Assembly: GCA_028278525.1 (NCBI GenBank)
Contig: JANQEE010000027.1
Location: forward strand, 1 to 64,000
DNA length: 64,000 bases
DNA from: Minwuiaceae bacterium
GTDB taxonomy: Bacteria; Pseudomonadota; Alphaproteobacteria; Minwuiales; Minwuiaceae
Direction of reading: 5' to 3'
The notes below the pieces were generated by a model. That model saw only the letters and a program-made list of their open reading frames with translations. It was not told the DNA's origin and made no database searches. Positions 53,498-64,000 of this stretch are shown one piece after another; position 1 is the stretch's first letter, and every line of letters begins with the position of its first letter. The position numbers were made by a program, and so were the translations under genes.

Positions 53498-53836
53498 GAC
53501 CCGCTACACCAAATCGGTATGGCGGCCATATAGGTCGAACATAAAAAGAACAAAAGAATTTGTACCTAGACCGATTCGCAACAGGGTGTGGCCGTCTCAG
53601 TTAACCAAGACGGAGGCCCACCGTTCATGATCTAGATCTTGGGCACTAATTTCCGAACGACCCTAGACGAACATCTAATACATTGATTTAGCTTTGTTGT
53701 TCGATTCGTAAGCAGACTGACCGAGATAATTTATCGTTAATGTCCTGGTAGAGAATCGTTCCTGATGGGTCGCCCGAATCGATTCGGCGGAAATAGGAAT
53801 TATTCCCCTGCCGGAAGTGAAAGCGAACCGATCGGT
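53498..53836. other. Intergenic region without recognisable gene
   Basis: 340 bp, lower in GC than its flanks, with no ORF with a ribosome site, no tRNA and no clear hairpin-plus-T terminator. Confidence 0.5.
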
Positions 53837-54034
53837 TCAAAAGTCGCTGCAGATTCCCTTATTCTCCCAATCGCCGTAACGGGTCGGCTCCGGGCCGGAT
53901 GGCCCGTTGATCTCACCCGGCACCTGTTTCAGCTTGTGGGCCGGATTATCCTTCGCCGCTTTCGCACTTTGATCCTGCTCTTCCTGGCCATTTTCGGCGC
54001 TGGCCTCGGCCTCGGATTTCGCCTGTTCGCTCAT
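53837..54034 (-). CDS. DUF1674 / SdhAF4-like succinate dehydrogenase assembly factor
   Basis: 65 aa from ATG 54034, with GGGAG 8 bp upstream. The N-terminal half is acidic and variable; the C-terminus carries the family hallmark GPEPTRYGDWENKGICSDF. The homologous SdhAF4 helps maturation of flavinylated SdhA. It is divergent from htpX, a common neighbour in alphaproteobacteria. Confidence 0.92.
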   Translation of the reverse strand: MSEQAKSEAEASAENGQEEQDQSAKAAKDNPAHKLKQVPGEINGPSGPEPTRYGDWENKGICSDF

Positions 54035-54141
54035 GCCTGATCTCCCGTTTTCGGCGGCCGCCGCTCGCTTGAAGGCGATAAGTACTCCCTTACATATGAA
54101 ACTGATGGCCCTGCTGTCGAGGGGCCGAACGAGAGGACTGA

Positions 54142-54996
54142 ATGAGTTACGCCCGCACCGCACTGCTGCTGGCCGGTCTGACCGGCCTTTTCCTGGCCGT
54201 CGGGTACATGCTGGGCGGAGAAGCGGGCATGGCCATCGCGCTGATTATCGCGCTCGCTATGAACCTGTTTTCTTACTGGAACTCCGACAAACTGATCCTG
54301 CGCATGCATGGCGCGCGGCAGGCGGACCGCCGCAGCGCGCCAGAACTATTCGGTATCGTCGAGCAACTGGCCGACAATGCCGGCCTGCCGATGCCCAAGG
54401 TCTACATCATGGAGAACGACCAGCCGAACGCGTTCGCCACCGGGCGCAACCCGGAGAACGCAGCGGTCGCGGCCACTACCGGACTGCTTCGCCGGCTGTC
54501 GACCGAGGAAGTCGCGGGCGTGATGGCACACGAGCTGGCGCATGTGAAAAACCGCGACACGCTGATCATGACGATTACGGCGACGATTGCCGGCGCGATC
54601 AGCATGCTGGCCAATTTCGCCCTGTTCTTCGGCGGCAACCGCAATAACCCGCTCGGCCTGATCGGCACCATCGCGCTGATGATCCTGGCGCCGATGGCCG
54701 CGATGCTGGTGCAAATGGCGATCAGCCGCAGCCGGGAGTACGAGGCGGACCGGATCGGCGCGGAAATCTGCGGCCGGCCGCTCTGGCTAGCCAGTGCCCT
54801 TGAAAAACTGGACGCGGGCGCCCAGCGGATCGACAATCCGGTGGCGGAGGCCAATCCGGCCACCGCGCACCTGTTCATCGTCAACCCGCTGCATATGCGA
54901 AGCATCGATTCCCTGTTCTCCACCCACCCGAAGATGGACGAGCGCGTCCGCCGCCTGCGGCAGATGGCGGGCGCCGGCGCCGGGCCCTGGGGGTGA
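54142..54996 (+). CDS. htpX: Membrane zinc metalloprotease HtpX
   Basis: 284 aa: two N-terminal helices ([35 protein letters not shown]), the zinc site [17 protein letters not shown] (HExxH), two more helices, and [13 protein letters not shown] supplying the third ligand. Quality control of inner-membrane proteins. rsmB starts within its stop (GTGA overlap). Confidence 0.95.
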   Translation: MSYARTALLLAGLTGLFLAVGYMLGGEAGMAIALIIALAMNLFSYWNSDKLILRMHGARQADRRSAPELFGIVEQLADNAGLPMPKVYIMENDQPNAFATGRNPENAAVAATTGLLRRLSTEEVAGVMAHELAHVKNRDTLIMTITATIAGAISMLANFALFFGGNRNNPLGLIGTIALMILAPMAAMLVQMAISRSREYEADRIGAEICGRPLWLASALEKLDAGAQRIDNPVAEANPATAHLFIVNPLHMRSIDSLFSTHPKMDERVRRLRQMAGAGAGPWG

Positions 54997-56300
54997 CGCC
55001 GGCGCGACCCGGTCAGACCGGCACTATCGAAACGAAAGCGGCCGACGCCAGGGCGGCGGCGGCGGCGTTGTTACGGCTGGTGCTGCGCCGGAAGCAGCCT
55101 CTGGACGATGCGCTGGACCCGGCCCTGACGGGCCTGGAAGACCGCGACCGACGCTTCGCCCGGGCCATCGCGACAACCGCTTTGCGACGGCTGGGCCAGA
55201 TCGACGCGCGGATCGACCGATGCCTGGACCGCCCCTTGCCGAAATCCGCGGCGCCGGCTCGCGATGCCTTGCGCATCGGCGCAGCCCAGCTTCTCTATAT
55301 GGATGTGCCGGCCCACGCCGCCGTCGACGGCAGCGTCGCGCTGCTGCCAGCGTCCAGCAAATTCAGGGGACTGACAAACGCGGTTCTGCGGCGGATCGCC
55401 CGCGAGGGAACCGGAGACGATGGCGAGCCGATCAGCGCGGCAATGCCTGACTGGCTTTGGCAAAGTTGGGCAGCGACTTACGGCGACGCCAAGGCGGCCG
55501 CCATCGTCGCAGCCCAACTAACCGAGCCGCCGACCGACATCACCGTAAAGGCCGATGGCGCCGAATGGGCCAAGCGGCTGGACGGCAATCTGCTGCCAAC
55601 CGGCAGCATTCGGCGCCGCGGCGCCGGCGGCATAGAGAAACTGCCGGGCTATGCGGATGGTGCCTGGTGGGTGCAGGACGCCGCCGCGGCCCTGCCCGCC
55701 CGATTGCTCGGGGTCGGTTCGGAGCAAACCGTCATCGATCTTTGTGCCGCGCCTGGCGGAAAGACCGCGCAGCTGGCGGCCACCGGCGCTTCCGTGATCG
55801 CCGTCGACCGAGCCTCCAGTCGCCTGGCGAGGCTGCGCCAGAACCTTGAGCGGCTCGGCTTACGGGCTGAAACGGTCGCGGCCGACGCGGCGGCATGGCG
55901 GCCCGACAACGCGGCGGACGCCGTGTTGCTGGACGCGCCCTGCTCCGCAACCGGCACAATACGGCGTCACCCGGACGTCGCGTGGCTGAAGACACCCGGC
56001 GACGTCGAAAAGCTGGCCAGGGTCCAATCCCGGCTGCTGCGGGCGGCCGTCGACATGGTCAAACCCGGCGGGCTACTGGTCTACTGCGTCTGTTCCCTGC
56101 AGCCGGAAGAGGGGCCGCAGCAGATTGAGGACTTGCTGAACAAGGGAGCGCCGGTGGAACGCGAGCCGACTTCGGCCGATGACGTCGGCAACCTGACCGA
56201 TCTGATCACGCCGGCCGGCGACCTGCGCACGCTGCCGTCCCATTTGGCCGACATCGGCGGCATGGACGGCTTCTATGCCTGTCGCCTCAGACGACTTTAA
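54993..56300 (+). CDS. rsmB: 16S rRNA (cytosine-967-C5)-methyltransferase-type RsmB
   Basis: 435 aa: an N-terminal NusB-like RNA-binding domain ([39 protein letters not shown]) and a RNA m5C methyltransferase domain with [29 protein letters not shown] and the catalytic Cys in [15 protein letters not shown] start overlapping htpX by 4 bp. The exact target base is inferred from the family. Confidence 0.92.
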   Translation: MTPARPGQTGTIETKAADARAAAAALLRLVLRRKQPLDDALDPALTGLEDRDRRFARAIATTALRRLGQIDARIDRCLDRPLPKSAAPARDALRIGAAQLLYMDVPAHAAVDGSVALLPASSKFRGLTNAVLRRIAREGTGDDGEPISAAMPDWLWQSWAATYGDAKAAAIVAAQLTEPPTDITVKADGAEWAKRLDGNLLPTGSIRRRGAGGIEKLPGYADGAWWVQDAAAALPARLLGVGSEQTVIDLCAAPGGKTAQLAATGASVIAVDRASSRLARLRQNLERLGLRAETVAADAAAWRPDNAADAVLLDAPCSATGTIRRHPDVAWLKTPGDVEKLARVQSRLLRAAVDMVKPGGLLVYCVCSLQPEEGPQQIEDLLNKGAPVEREPTSADDVGNLTDLITPAGDLRTLPSHLADIGGMDGFYACRLRRL

Positions 56301-56355
56301 CACGTACGGGGTCGGTTCCCTTGCGGGTAACCGGTCAAGTTGCTAGAGAAGCCGC

Positions 56356-57018
56356 ATGCAGAAACCGATCCGGATTGCCCCGTCGATCCTCGCCGCGGAT
56401 TTCGCCAAACTGGGCGAGGAAATCGCGGCCATCGACCGGGCCGGCGCCGACTACATCCACATCGATGTGATGGACGGCCACTTCGTACCGAACATCACCA
56501 TCGGACCGGAGGTCGTCAAAGACCTGCGCCGCCACACCGACAAGCCGTTCGACACGCACCTGATGATCTCGCCGATCGATCCCTATCTGGAGGCGTTCGC
56601 CGAGGCCGGGTCGGACATCATCACGGTACACCCGGAAGCCGGGCCGCATCTGCACCGCACCATCCAGGCAATCAAGGCGCTGGGCAAAAAGGCCGGCGCA
56701 TCGCTTAACCCGGGAACGCCGGTGGAAGTGCTGGACCCGGTTCTGGAAGAACTGGACCTAGTTCTGGTGATGAGCGTCAATCCCGGTTTCGGCGGTCAGA
56801 GCTTCATCACATCCCAATTGGATAAGATTCGCGCATTGCGCCGACGCATCGATTCGATCGGCCGCGACATCGACCTGGAAGTGGATGGCGGGATCAATCC
56901 GGAAACGGCAACGCTGGCCAAAGCCGCCGGCGCCGACGTGCTGGTTGCCGGGTCGGCGACGTTTAAAGGCGGGCCGGACGCCTACGCGACGAACATCGAA
57001 CGCCTGCGCGGGGAGTAG
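56356..57018 (+). CDS. rpe: Ribulose-phosphate 3-epimerase
   Basis: 220 aa TIM barrel: [71 protein letters not shown]. All metal and catalytic residues (His, Asp, His, Asp) are visible. Interconverts ribulose- and xylulose-5-phosphate in the pentose phosphate or Calvin pathways. Confidence 0.96.
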   Translation: MQKPIRIAPSILAADFAKLGEEIAAIDRAGADYIHIDVMDGHFVPNITIGPEVVKDLRRHTDKPFDTHLMISPIDPYLEAFAEAGSDIITVHPEAGPHLHRTIQAIKALGKKAGASLNPGTPVEVLDPVLEELDLVLVMSVNPGFGGQSFITSQLDKIRALRRRIDSIGRDIDLEVDGGINPETATLAKAAGADVLVAGSATFKGGPDAYATNIERLRGE

Positions 57019-57026
57019 AGAGCCGG

Positions 57027-58679
57027 TTGAGCGCCTTGGCCAAACAACCGGAAACCAGCGCAATCGGCCAGGCCGCGGCCAACCTGTTGTTCAAATCCCG
57101 CCTGTATCGGATGAGCCTGTCCGGACGCCACCCTGTGCAGCTTTCCGCCAAGCCGGAAGATCCCTGGCCGGGCGATCCCGCGACGGCGGACGACTTGTTT
57201 CGCGGCACCTTCCGGTTCGCGGACGCCGACGTAGTGCTGCCCAACCAATCGCCCTGGACCGTGACGCCGCCGAACGACGGCTGGTGGGAGGCGATGCATG
57301 GTTTCGTCTGGCTGCGGGACTTCGCGGCCGCCGGCGGTGATGCCGCGCAGCGCCATGCCCGCGCCCTGGTCAAGGCATGGCTGGAGCATTGGTCGGAGTA
57401 CGACGCGGATGTCTGGCGGTCGGACGTGCTCGGCCGCCGCATGATCTCCTGGATCAGCCAGGGACGGTTCCTGCTTGACGACGCGGAACCGATGTTCCGG
57501 TCGTCGGCACTGGACAGCCTGGCGCGCCAGGCCCGGCATCTGACCCGCACCGTGCGGATGTGCCCGAGCGGATCGCCGCGGCTGACGGCGGCGGCCGGCC
57601 TGGTCTTCAGCGGCGCAGCGTTGCCCGACGGCGCCGGACGGCTGAAGCGCGGCCTTAAGGTTCTGGACGAAGAGATCGAACGGCAGGTGTTGCCAGACGG
57701 CGGGCATGTCAGCCGCAACCCGGTCGTTCATCACGAAGTGCTGCGCGATCTGATCGCCGTGCGGTTCTGCCTGGAGGCCTGCAAGGCACCGGCACCCGAA
57801 TCTTTGAGCGCCGCGATCGGCCGAATGGCGCCGATGCTGCGTTTCTTTCGCCATAGCGACCGTGGGCTCGCCCTGTTCAATGGCGCGAACCAGAACGACC
57901 CGGCGGCGTTGGACCTGACGCTGGCTAAATCCGAGTGCGGCGATCAACCGCCGGACAGCGCCACGGATACCGGTTTCGAGAGGGTCGCAAACGGAGCAAC
58001 GCTGCTGCTGATCGAAACCGGCCCGACAGACAACAAGGCCTGGAAGACGGGGCATGCCGGACTGCTCAGCTTCGAAGCCAGCGCCGACGGCGAACGCCTG
58101 ATCGTCAATTGCGGGGCGCCCGTGGATACCGGCAGTGAATGGACACAGCCCCTGGCCGCGACCGCCGCGCACAGCACCGTGACCGTCGGCGAACGGAATT
58201 CGGTGGAGCTGAAGCAGGGCCGCGGTGTCGGCCATCCGCCTGCCTGCGACCGCCGCGAAAGAAACGAAGCCGACGGCCAGGTCTGGATCGAAGCGGCGCA
58301 TCACGGGTACGAACAGCCGTTCGCTCTGACCCACCGCCGTCGCCTCTATCTGGATGAAACCGGCATCGACTTGCGCGGCGAGGATATCCTGCGGTCGACG
58401 AACCTGCGCAAGTCGGACGACGTTCCATTCACCGCCCGCTTCCATCTGCATCCGGACGTGACCGCATCGTTGCTTGGCGAAGGGACCGGCGCCTTGCTGC
58501 GGACGTCTTCGGGCGCCGGCTGGCAGTTCAAGGCGGCGGGCGGTGAGGTAACGCTGCAGGAAAGCGTATATCTGGGTGTTGCCGGCGCGAAACGGCGCAG
58601 CGAACAGATCGTGGTATCCGGCCGCTGCGAGGGCCAGGAAACCAAAATCAACTGGGTCCTGTCGCGCATCGCCCACTGA
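57027..58679 (+). CDS. Heparinase II/III-family protein
   Basis: 550 aa, TTG start with AGAGAG upstream, 8 bp after rpe. An N-terminal alpha/alpha toroid (WLRDFAAAGGDAAQRHARALVKAWLEH) and a C-terminal beta-sandwich (GHAGLLSFEASADGERLIVNCG) match the heparinase II/III-like family that sits between rpe and purH in many alphaproteobacteria. Possible polysaccharide lyase, but the natural substrate of this conserved group is not known to me. Confidence 0.85.
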   Translation: MSALAKQPETSAIGQAAANLLFKSRLYRMSLSGRHPVQLSAKPEDPWPGDPATADDLFRGTFRFADADVVLPNQSPWTVTPPNDGWWEAMHGFVWLRDFAAAGGDAAQRHARALVKAWLEHWSEYDADVWRSDVLGRRMISWISQGRFLLDDAEPMFRSSALDSLARQARHLTRTVRMCPSGSPRLTAAAGLVFSGAALPDGAGRLKRGLKVLDEEIERQVLPDGGHVSRNPVVHHEVLRDLIAVRFCLEACKAPAPESLSAAIGRMAPMLRFFRHSDRGLALFNGANQNDPAALDLTLAKSECGDQPPDSATDTGFERVANGATLLLIETGPTDNKAWKTGHAGLLSFEASADGERLIVNCGAPVDTGSEWTQPLAATAAHSTVTVGERNSVELKQGRGVGHPPACDRRERNEADGQVWIEAAHHGYEQPFALTHRRRLYLDETGIDLRGEDILRSTNLRKSDDVPFTARFHLHPDVTASLLGEGTGALLRTSSGAGWQFKAAGGEVTLQESVYLGVAGAKRRSEQIVVSGRCEGQETKINWVLSRIAH

Positions 58680-58759
58680 CACCTGACGACCGCCGGGCAG
58701 CCATGTTAAACGAAGCGGTATCGACGCCGCCGATTGCCATCTTTTGAGGAAAGACCGCA

Positions 58760-60358
58760 ATGACCGATTCCGCCGACCGGCCGATACCCATTCGCCGGGC
58801 GCTGATCTCCGTTTCCGACAAATCCGGCCTGGTTGAGTTCGGCCGCTTTCTCGCCGACCGGGATGTCGAAATCCTTTCGACCGGCGGTTCCGCCAAGGCC
58901 TTGAGCGACGCCGGTGTGCCGGTGCGCGAGGTCAGCGACTACACAGGTTTCCCGGAAATGATGGATGGGCGGGTCAAGACGCTGCATCCGAAGATCCACG
59001 GCGGGTTGCTGGCGCTGCGCGACGCGCCGGACCACCAGGCCGCGATGCAGGACCACGACATCAGCGCCATCGATCTTCTGGCGGTCAACCTCTATCCGTT
59101 CGAGGAAACGGTCGCCCGCGGCGCCGACTTCGACACCTGTATCGAGAACATCGACATCGGCGGCCCGGCCATGATCCGTTCCGCCGCCAAGAATCACCAG
59201 CACGTCGCCGTGTTGACGGAGCCCGACGACTACAAAGCGGTGATGGACGAGATGGCGGGCGACGGCACCACGGGTCTGAGCTTACGCAAACGTCTCGCGG
59301 CGAAAGCCTTCGCGCGGACCGGCGCCTACGACGCGGCGATCTCCGGCTGGTTTGCTGGTCAAGTGGACGATGCCTATCCGTTGCGGCTGAATCTTTCCGG
59401 CAATCTGCAGGAAATTCTTCGCTACGGCGAGAACCCGCATCAGACGGCGGCGTTCTACCGAACCGGCGACACGCGGTTCGGCGTCGCGACGGCGACTCAG
59501 CTTCAAGGCAAGGCGCTGAGCTACAATAACCTGAACGATACCGACGCGGCCTACGAACTGGTCGGCGAGTTCGACCCAAGCGCGGGACCAGCGGTCGCGA
59601 TCATCAAACACGCCAACCCTTGCGGCGTGGCCCGGGGCGAGAGCCTGCTGGAAGCCTACCGCAAGGCACTTGCCTGCGACCCGGTCAGCGCCTTCGGCGG
59701 TATCATCGCGTTGAACCAAACATTGGATGCAGCGACCGCCGAAGCGGTAACGGAAATCCTGACCGAGGTGATCATCGCACCGGACGCCGACGAGGCCGCC
59801 CGCGCCATCGTGGCCAAGAAGAAGAACCTTCGTCTGCTGGTGACCGGCGGGTTGCCGGACCCCACAGCCCCGGGAATGACGGTCAAGTCGCTGGCGGGCG
59901 GATTGCTGGTGCAAGGCCGGGACGGCGGGCGCGTTGCCCGCGAAGATCTGAAGGTGGTAACCAAACGCGCGCCGAGCGAGCAGGAACTGACGGATCTGCT
60001 GTTCGCCTTCACGGTCTGCAAACACGTGAAATCCAACGCCATCGTCTACGTCAAGGACGGGGCGACCGTCGGCATCGGCGCAGGGCAAATGAGCCGAGTG
60101 GATTCGTCACGGATCGCCGCGCGCAAGGCGGCGGATGCGGCCGGCGCCGCGCACGAGACGGCCTCGCGCACCGAAGGATCGGTCGTCGCGTCCGACGCCT
60201 TCTTCCCGTTTGCCGACGGCCTGCTGGCGGCCGCCGAGGCCGGTGCGACCGCCGTCATCCAGCCCGGCGGTTCGCTGCGCGACGAGGAGGTGATCGCCGC
60301 CGCGGACGAGGCCGGGCTGTCCATGGTGCTGACCGGGATGCGGCACTTCCGGCACTAA
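58760..60358 (+). CDS. purH: Bifunctional AICAR transformylase / IMP cyclohydrolase
   Basis: 532 aa, full length. IMP cyclohydrolase (MGS-like) domain at residues 1-200: [39 protein letters not shown] transformylase domain: [27 protein letters not shown], the substrate site VKSNAIVYV and [10 protein letters not shown]. It performs the last two steps of IMP synthesis. Confidence 0.96.
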   Translation: MTDSADRPIPIRRALISVSDKSGLVEFGRFLADRDVEILSTGGSAKALSDAGVPVREVSDYTGFPEMMDGRVKTLHPKIHGGLLALRDAPDHQAAMQDHDISAIDLLAVNLYPFEETVARGADFDTCIENIDIGGPAMIRSAAKNHQHVAVLTEPDDYKAVMDEMAGDGTTGLSLRKRLAAKAFARTGAYDAAISGWFAGQVDDAYPLRLNLSGNLQEILRYGENPHQTAAFYRTGDTRFGVATATQLQGKALSYNNLNDTDAAYELVGEFDPSAGPAVAIIKHANPCGVARGESLLEAYRKALACDPVSAFGGIIALNQTLDAATAEAVTEILTEVIIAPDADEAARAIVAKKKNLRLLVTGGLPDPTAPGMTVKSLAGGLLVQGRDGGRVAREDLKVVTKRAPSEQELTDLLFAFTVCKHVKSNAIVYVKDGATVGIGAGQMSRVDSSRIAARKAADAAGAAHETASRTEGSVVASDAFFPFADGLLAAAEAGATAVIQPGGSLRDEEVIAAADEAGLSMVLTGMRHFRH

Positions 60359-60362
60359 CGCA

Positions 60363-61742
60363 TCAGTGTTCGGCAGAAGGCGTGCGTTCCTCTTTCACGC
60401 CGACGAACAGTATTAAGCCGAGCACCAGGAACGGTAGCACCACCGAAATGCCGATACGTTGACTTTCGAACGTGTCGGTCAGGATGCCGATGGCGAGCGG
60501 GGCCATGAACGCCGTCGCCTTGCCGGACAGCGCGTACAGACCGAAGAACTCGCCCGACATTTCGGGCGGGGCCAGGCGCGCCAGCATGGTGCGGCTGGCC
60601 GCCTGCGCCGGTCCGCCGAAGATGCCGAGCAGAACAGAGATCACCATGAAGATCCGTTCGCCGGTGGAGGCGAACAGCGCGCCGTCCGGCTCTGGCATGC
60701 CGACTTCAAGGAAGAAAAACACCTTGCCGTCGCCGACCGAGACCACGCCCAGGGCGCTCAAAATGAGCCCGAGCACCGCCAGCACGATGGTGGTTTTCGA
60801 CCCCAGTTTGTCGTCGAGCCAGCCACCGACGAAACAGCCGACGGCGGCGAACACCAGGATGACGATGCCGAAAATGCCGAGCTGTGTCGTGCCCCATCCG
60901 AACAGGCCGGCGGCGTAAATGCCGCCAAAGGCGAATATCGCGGTTTGGCCGTCGTAGTAGAACATGCGCGCCACGAGATAGAGCGCGATGTTGCGGTAAC
61001 GCGGCAGTGCCCGCAACGTGCCGAGTAAGGTGGCGACGCCGCGCCGCGCCGCTTCCACCGCGCCTAGGCCACTGCCGGCCCTGTCCGGCGTCCAAACGAA
61101 CATCGGGATCACAAATACTGCGAACCAGATCGCGGATAGCGGCCCGACGATCCGGTCATGCTCGTGTGTCAGTTTGTCCAGACCGAACAGCGGCTGTTCG
61201 GGAAAGCTGAAACCGAGCAGGACGATAAACAGCGAGACCAGGCCGCCGAGATAGCCGAGCCCCCAGGCGAATCCCGACAGGCGGCCGATCCGGCCGTCCG
61301 GTACCAAGTTCGGCAGCATCGCGTTGTTGAAGACGGTCGCGAACTCGATGCCGATGGTGGCGAGCACGATCGCCGCCAACGTGAACGCCAGAACCCCGGC
61401 ATCGGCACCTGGCACCGCCCACCAAAGCGCGAATGTGGCCACGATGCAAAGCGCGGAGAAAACGAAGATCCAGGGCTTACGTGCCCCGCCGGCGTCCGCG
61501 ATGGCCCCGAGGAACGGCGCCAGAAGCGCAATCGTGACGCCGGCGGCAGCCTGCGTATAGCCCCAGAGCGCCTGACCCTGCACCGCGTCGCCGACCACGG
61601 CGGAGGTGAAATATGGGGCGAAGATGAAGGTGGTTATGATCGTGAAGTAAGGCTGGTTGGCCCAATCGAACATCGCCCAACCGAACTTGCCGGCCGCCGA
61701 CGCTTCGCTGGCGCCTACGGCATCCGCAGCCTGTACTGACAA
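60363..61742 (-). CDS. MFS transporter, UMF1/Atg22-like
   Basis: 459 aa with 12 predicted helices. KFGWAMFDWANQPYFTIITT and LLAPFLGAIADAGGARKPWI are the signature of the vacuole-effluxer-like UMF1 family. TTG start with AGGGGGG a few bases upstream. The substrate is unknown (amino acid efflux in the fungal relatives). Convergent with purH. Confidence 0.85.
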   Translation of the reverse strand: MSVQAADAVGASEASAAGKFGWAMFDWANQPYFTIITTFIFAPYFTSAVVGDAVQGQALWGYTQAAAGVTIALLAPFLGAIADAGGARKPWIFVFSALCIVATFALWWAVPGADAGVLAFTLAAIVLATIGIEFATVFNNAMLPNLVPDGRIGRLSGFAWGLGYLGGLVSLFIVLLGFSFPEQPLFGLDKLTHEHDRIVGPLSAIWFAVFVIPMFVWTPDRAGSGLGAVEAARRGVATLLGTLRALPRYRNIALYLVARMFYYDGQTAIFAFGGIYAAGLFGWGTTQLGIFGIVILVFAAVGCFVGGWLDDKLGSKTTIVLAVLGLILSALGVVSVGDGKVFFFLEVGMPEPDGALFASTGERIFMVISVLLGIFGGPAQAASRTMLARLAPPEMSGEFFGLYALSGKATAFMAPLAIGILTDTFESQRIGISVVLPFLVLGLILFVGVKEERTPSAEH

Positions 61743-61766
61743 CAGTCCCCCCTGAGAATCGCCTGA

Positions 61767-64000
61767 CTAGTGGGAGATCATACCGCCGACCATTTGATTG
61801 GCGATGGCCAATTTCGCAACGTCCAGTCCGCCGGTCGCCCGGAAGTCGGCAATCATTTGCGCCGAGCGCGACACGGCATTCTGTTCCTTGTCGGCCCAGC
61901 GGTCGATCGCCGCTTCGCCGACCGCGCCGTTCGCCGATTTCAGGACGCGGTTGGTCAGCGCGCGCTGCTGGCTGAACAGATCGTCGACCATGGCGGCGAT
62001 CGCCATCCGTTCCCAATTGTTCTCCGGCGGGATCTGCTCGGCCTGGGCGCGCAGCCAATCGAGGCCAAGGCGCGCACCGACCGCGAAATAGACCCGGCCG
62101 ACATCTTCAACCTCGCGCTTGCCGTCCTGCGCCGCCTGGACGATGTCGAGCGACGAGCCCAACGGTTCGAACGCGGCGACCTTGGCAGCCAGCTCCTTCT
62201 TTACCCCCTGCCCGACCAAGGCGGACATCCGGTCTGCAAGCTGCCCTGACTCCAGATCGCCGAGCATGGCATTCAGGCCGGCGCGGAGCTTGGCGATGCC
62301 CGGCGCGAAATCGCCGACCAGAGCGGTGATGTCGAGCGGTTTAGGACCGTGCCTCAGGAACCACAGGCTTGCACGCTTCAGCAGCTCCTGGGTTTCCAGG
62401 ATCATGCGGGTCTGCGTCGCCGCGGGCACTTTGTTGTCGAGCGACTGGATCGCAATCCAGATGGGGCGCAGGTCGAAGGCTTCGCGCGCGATGACCATGG
62501 CCCGCGCGATATCCGCGCCCGATGCGTTCGCTTCCTCTTTCAGGTCGTTGACGAAGGTGATGCCGCCGCGATTGACGACCATATTCGACAGCACCGTGGC
62601 GATAATCTCCCGCCGCAGGCGATGCCGGTCGATCACCTCGGTGAAGCCTTTGCGCAAAGGCCGCGGGAAGTACTTCGTCAGGTCGCCGACCAGATAGGTC
62701 TGATCTGGGAAATCGCTTTGCAGCAGCTCGTCGTACAGTTCCATCTTGGCGTAGGCCAGCAGCACCGACAGCTCGGGCCTCGTAAATGCCGTACCCAAGG
62801 CCTGCCGTTCCGCCAGTTCCTCCTCGCCCGGCAGGAACTCGATCTCGCGGTTCAGCCTGTCGCTCCGCTCCAGGCTCCGCATGAACCGGGCGATCGACGC
62901 GGTCAGCGCGACACCCTTGTGTTCGGCGACGGTCAGGGCCTGGGTTTGCAGATAGTTGTTGTGCAGAACCTGTAGGCCGACCTCCTCGGTCATCTCGGCC
63001 AGTTGGCGGTCGCGCTGCTTGCGGGTCATTTCACCGTCGGCGACAACCGAGTTCAGCAGGATCTTGATGTTGACCTCGTGGTCCGAGCAATCAACGCCGG
63101 CGGAGTTGTCGACGAAGTCCGTGTTGATCCGGCCGCCGGCCTGGGCGTACTCGATACGGGCCAGTTGGGTGACGCCGAGGTTGGCGCCTTCGCCGACGAC
63201 CTTGCAACGCAACTCCTTCGCATTAACGCGCAGCGAGTCGTTCGCACGGTCGCCCGCCTCCGCATGGCTCTCATCGCTGGATTTCACGTAGGTGCCGATG
63301 CCGCCGAACCAGAGCAGATCGACTTCCGCCCGCAGGATCGCGCCGATCAGTTCGGTCGGCGTGACCTCGCTTTCTTCCAGCAGCAGCATCTGCTTGACCT
63401 GCGCGGTCAACTTGACCGACTTCGCCTTGCGGTCGATCACACCGCCGCCTTTGGAAATCAGCTTGGCGTCGTAGTCTTCCCAGGACGACCGGGGCAGATC
63501 GAACAGCCGCTTGCGCTCAACCCAGCTTTTCGCCGAATCGGGATCGGGGTCGAGGAAGATATGCCGATGGTCGAACGCCGCCAGCAGCCGGATATGCTTG
63601 CTGAGCAGCATGCCGTTGCCGAACACGTCGCCCGACATGTCGCCGCAGCCGACGACAGTAAAGTCCTGGTTCTGGGTGTCGTGGCCCATTTCGCGGAAAT
63701 GGCGCTTGACCGATTCCCAGCCGCCGCGCGCAGTGATCGCCATCTTTTTATGGTCGTAGCCGGCGGCGCCGCCGGAGGCGAAAGCGTCGCCCAACCAGAA
63801 GCCGTAGCTTTCCGCCACTTCGTTGGCGATATCCGAGAACGTCGCGGTTCCCTTGTCGGCGGCAACGACCAGGTAGGGATCGTCGTCGTCGTGACGCACC
63901 ACGTCCTGCGGCGGCACGACGTCGCTGCCGGCCAGGTTGTCGGTGATGTCGAGCAGGCCGGAAATGAACATCTTGTAGCTGGCGATGCCTTCCGCCAGCC
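61767..64000 (-). CDS. NAD-specific glutamate dehydrogenase, large type (N-terminus beyond window)
   Basis: The frame remains open to the window's right edge, giving about 744 C-terminal residues of a protein normally of about 1,600. Visible motifs of the catalytic and C-terminal helical region: VVAADKGTATFSDIANEVAE, VVGCGDMSGDVFGNGMLLS, DLLWFGGIGTYVKSS, VVGEGANLGVTQLARIEYA, GRINTDFVDNSAGVDCSDHE. It oxidatively deaminates glutamate to 2-oxoglutarate. The stop is at 61767. Confidence 0.93.
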   Translation of the reverse strand, partial: LAEGIASYKMFISGLLDITDNLAGSDVVPPQDVVRHDDDDPYLVVAADKGTATFSDIANEVAESYGFWLGDAFASGGAAGYDHKKMAITARGGWESVKRHFREMGHDTQNQDFTVVGCGDMSGDVFGNGMLLSKHIRLLAAFDHRHIFLDPDPDSAKSWVERKRLFDLPRSSWEDYDAKLISKGGGVIDRKAKSVKLTAQVKQMLLLEESEVTPTELIGAILRAEVDLLWFGGIGTYVKSSDESHAEAGDRANDSLRVNAKELRCKVVGEGANLGVTQLARIEYAQAGGRINTDFVDNSAGVDCSDHEVNIKILLNSVVADGEMTRKQRDRQLAEMTEEVGLQVLHNNYLQTQALTVAEHKGVALTASIARFMRSLERSDRLNREIEFLPGEEELAERQALGTAFTRPELSVLLAYAKMELYDELLQSDFPDQTYLVGDLTKYFPRPLRKGFTEVIDRHRLRREIIATVLSNMVVNRGGITFVNDLKEEANASGADIARAMVIAREAFDLRPIWIAIQSLDNKVPAATQTRMILETQELLKRASLWFLRHGPKPLDITALVGDFAPGIAKLRAGLNAMLGDLESGQLADRMSALVGQGVKKELAAKVAAFEPLGSSLDIVQAAQDGKREVEDVGRVYFAVGARLGLDWLRAQAEQIPPENNWERMAIAAMVDDLFSQQRALTNRVLKSANGAVGEAAIDRWADKEQNAVSRSAQMIADFRATGGLDVAKLAIANQMVGGMISH

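Overview
The window reads as high-GC chromosome of an alphaproteobacterium. The basis is gene content: a hemC/hemD-Mic60/HemY block, an SdhAF4-type (DUF1674) gene next to htpX and rsmB, a large NAD-dependent glutamate dehydrogenase, and a VPLPA/PEP-CTERM-type surface protein. A Rhodospirillales-like marine lineage fits, but that placement is inference. No rRNA and no CRISPR array was seen; the same tRNA-Thr occurs twice.

Layout. (1) 1-3,640: two tandem DcaP-like porins and the C-terminal remnant of a third, with near-identical terminators. (2) 3,741-17,675: a mostly plus-strand block with a TPR-sulfotransferase, three methyltransferase-like proteins, a family-5 solute-binding protein with two permeases, an ABC exporter with an aberrant ATPase domain, a LuxR-type regulator with a pseudo-receiver, and a CTERM-anchored protein. 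(3) 17,722-33,756: a roughly 15.9-kb integrated element bounded by an 87-bp direct repeat that contains a complete tRNA-Thr(CGT). (4) 33,791-42,191: haem, tsaD, rpiA, gpsA, YciI, EVE and Rieske housekeeping genes. (5) 42,392-46,575: a duplicated cassette of toxin-like and immunity-like genes. (6) 46,684-64,000: Sel1 protein, creatininase-family hydrolase, acetyl-CoA synthetase, MocR regulator with its target, DUF1674/htpX/rsmB, rpe, heparinase-like, purH, an MFS carrier and a partial glutamate dehydrogenase.

The element carries a tyrosine integrase beside the left tRNA copy and paired integrase-arm-like repeats at both ends. It also has a primase-helicase with five CTTGGACTA iterons just downstream, a terminase-small-subunit-like gene heading a compact minus-strand phage-type operon, and a serine recombinase. 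This is the plan of a phage satellite (PICI/P4-like). Its cargo includes a retron: promoter, structured ncRNA, a 68-aa basic membrane peptide, an XRE protein and a reverse transcriptase with the retron NAxxH and (V/I)TG motifs. A solitary Flp pilin, an AAA ATPase and an AT-rich two-gene membrane cassette complete the cargo.

The two most promising unexplained systems are these. First, the retron, in which one arm of the predicted ncRNA closing stem lies inside the start of the toxin-like ORF. Second, the 42-46.6 kb cassette, where a protein whose C-terminus resembles colicin M (lipid II hydrolase) shares an N-terminal GLL(G/A)P-repeat module with a second protein of unrelated C-terminus. Those two genes share a two-box leader and are accompanied by three membrane-anchored, cysteine-paired immunity-like paralogues.
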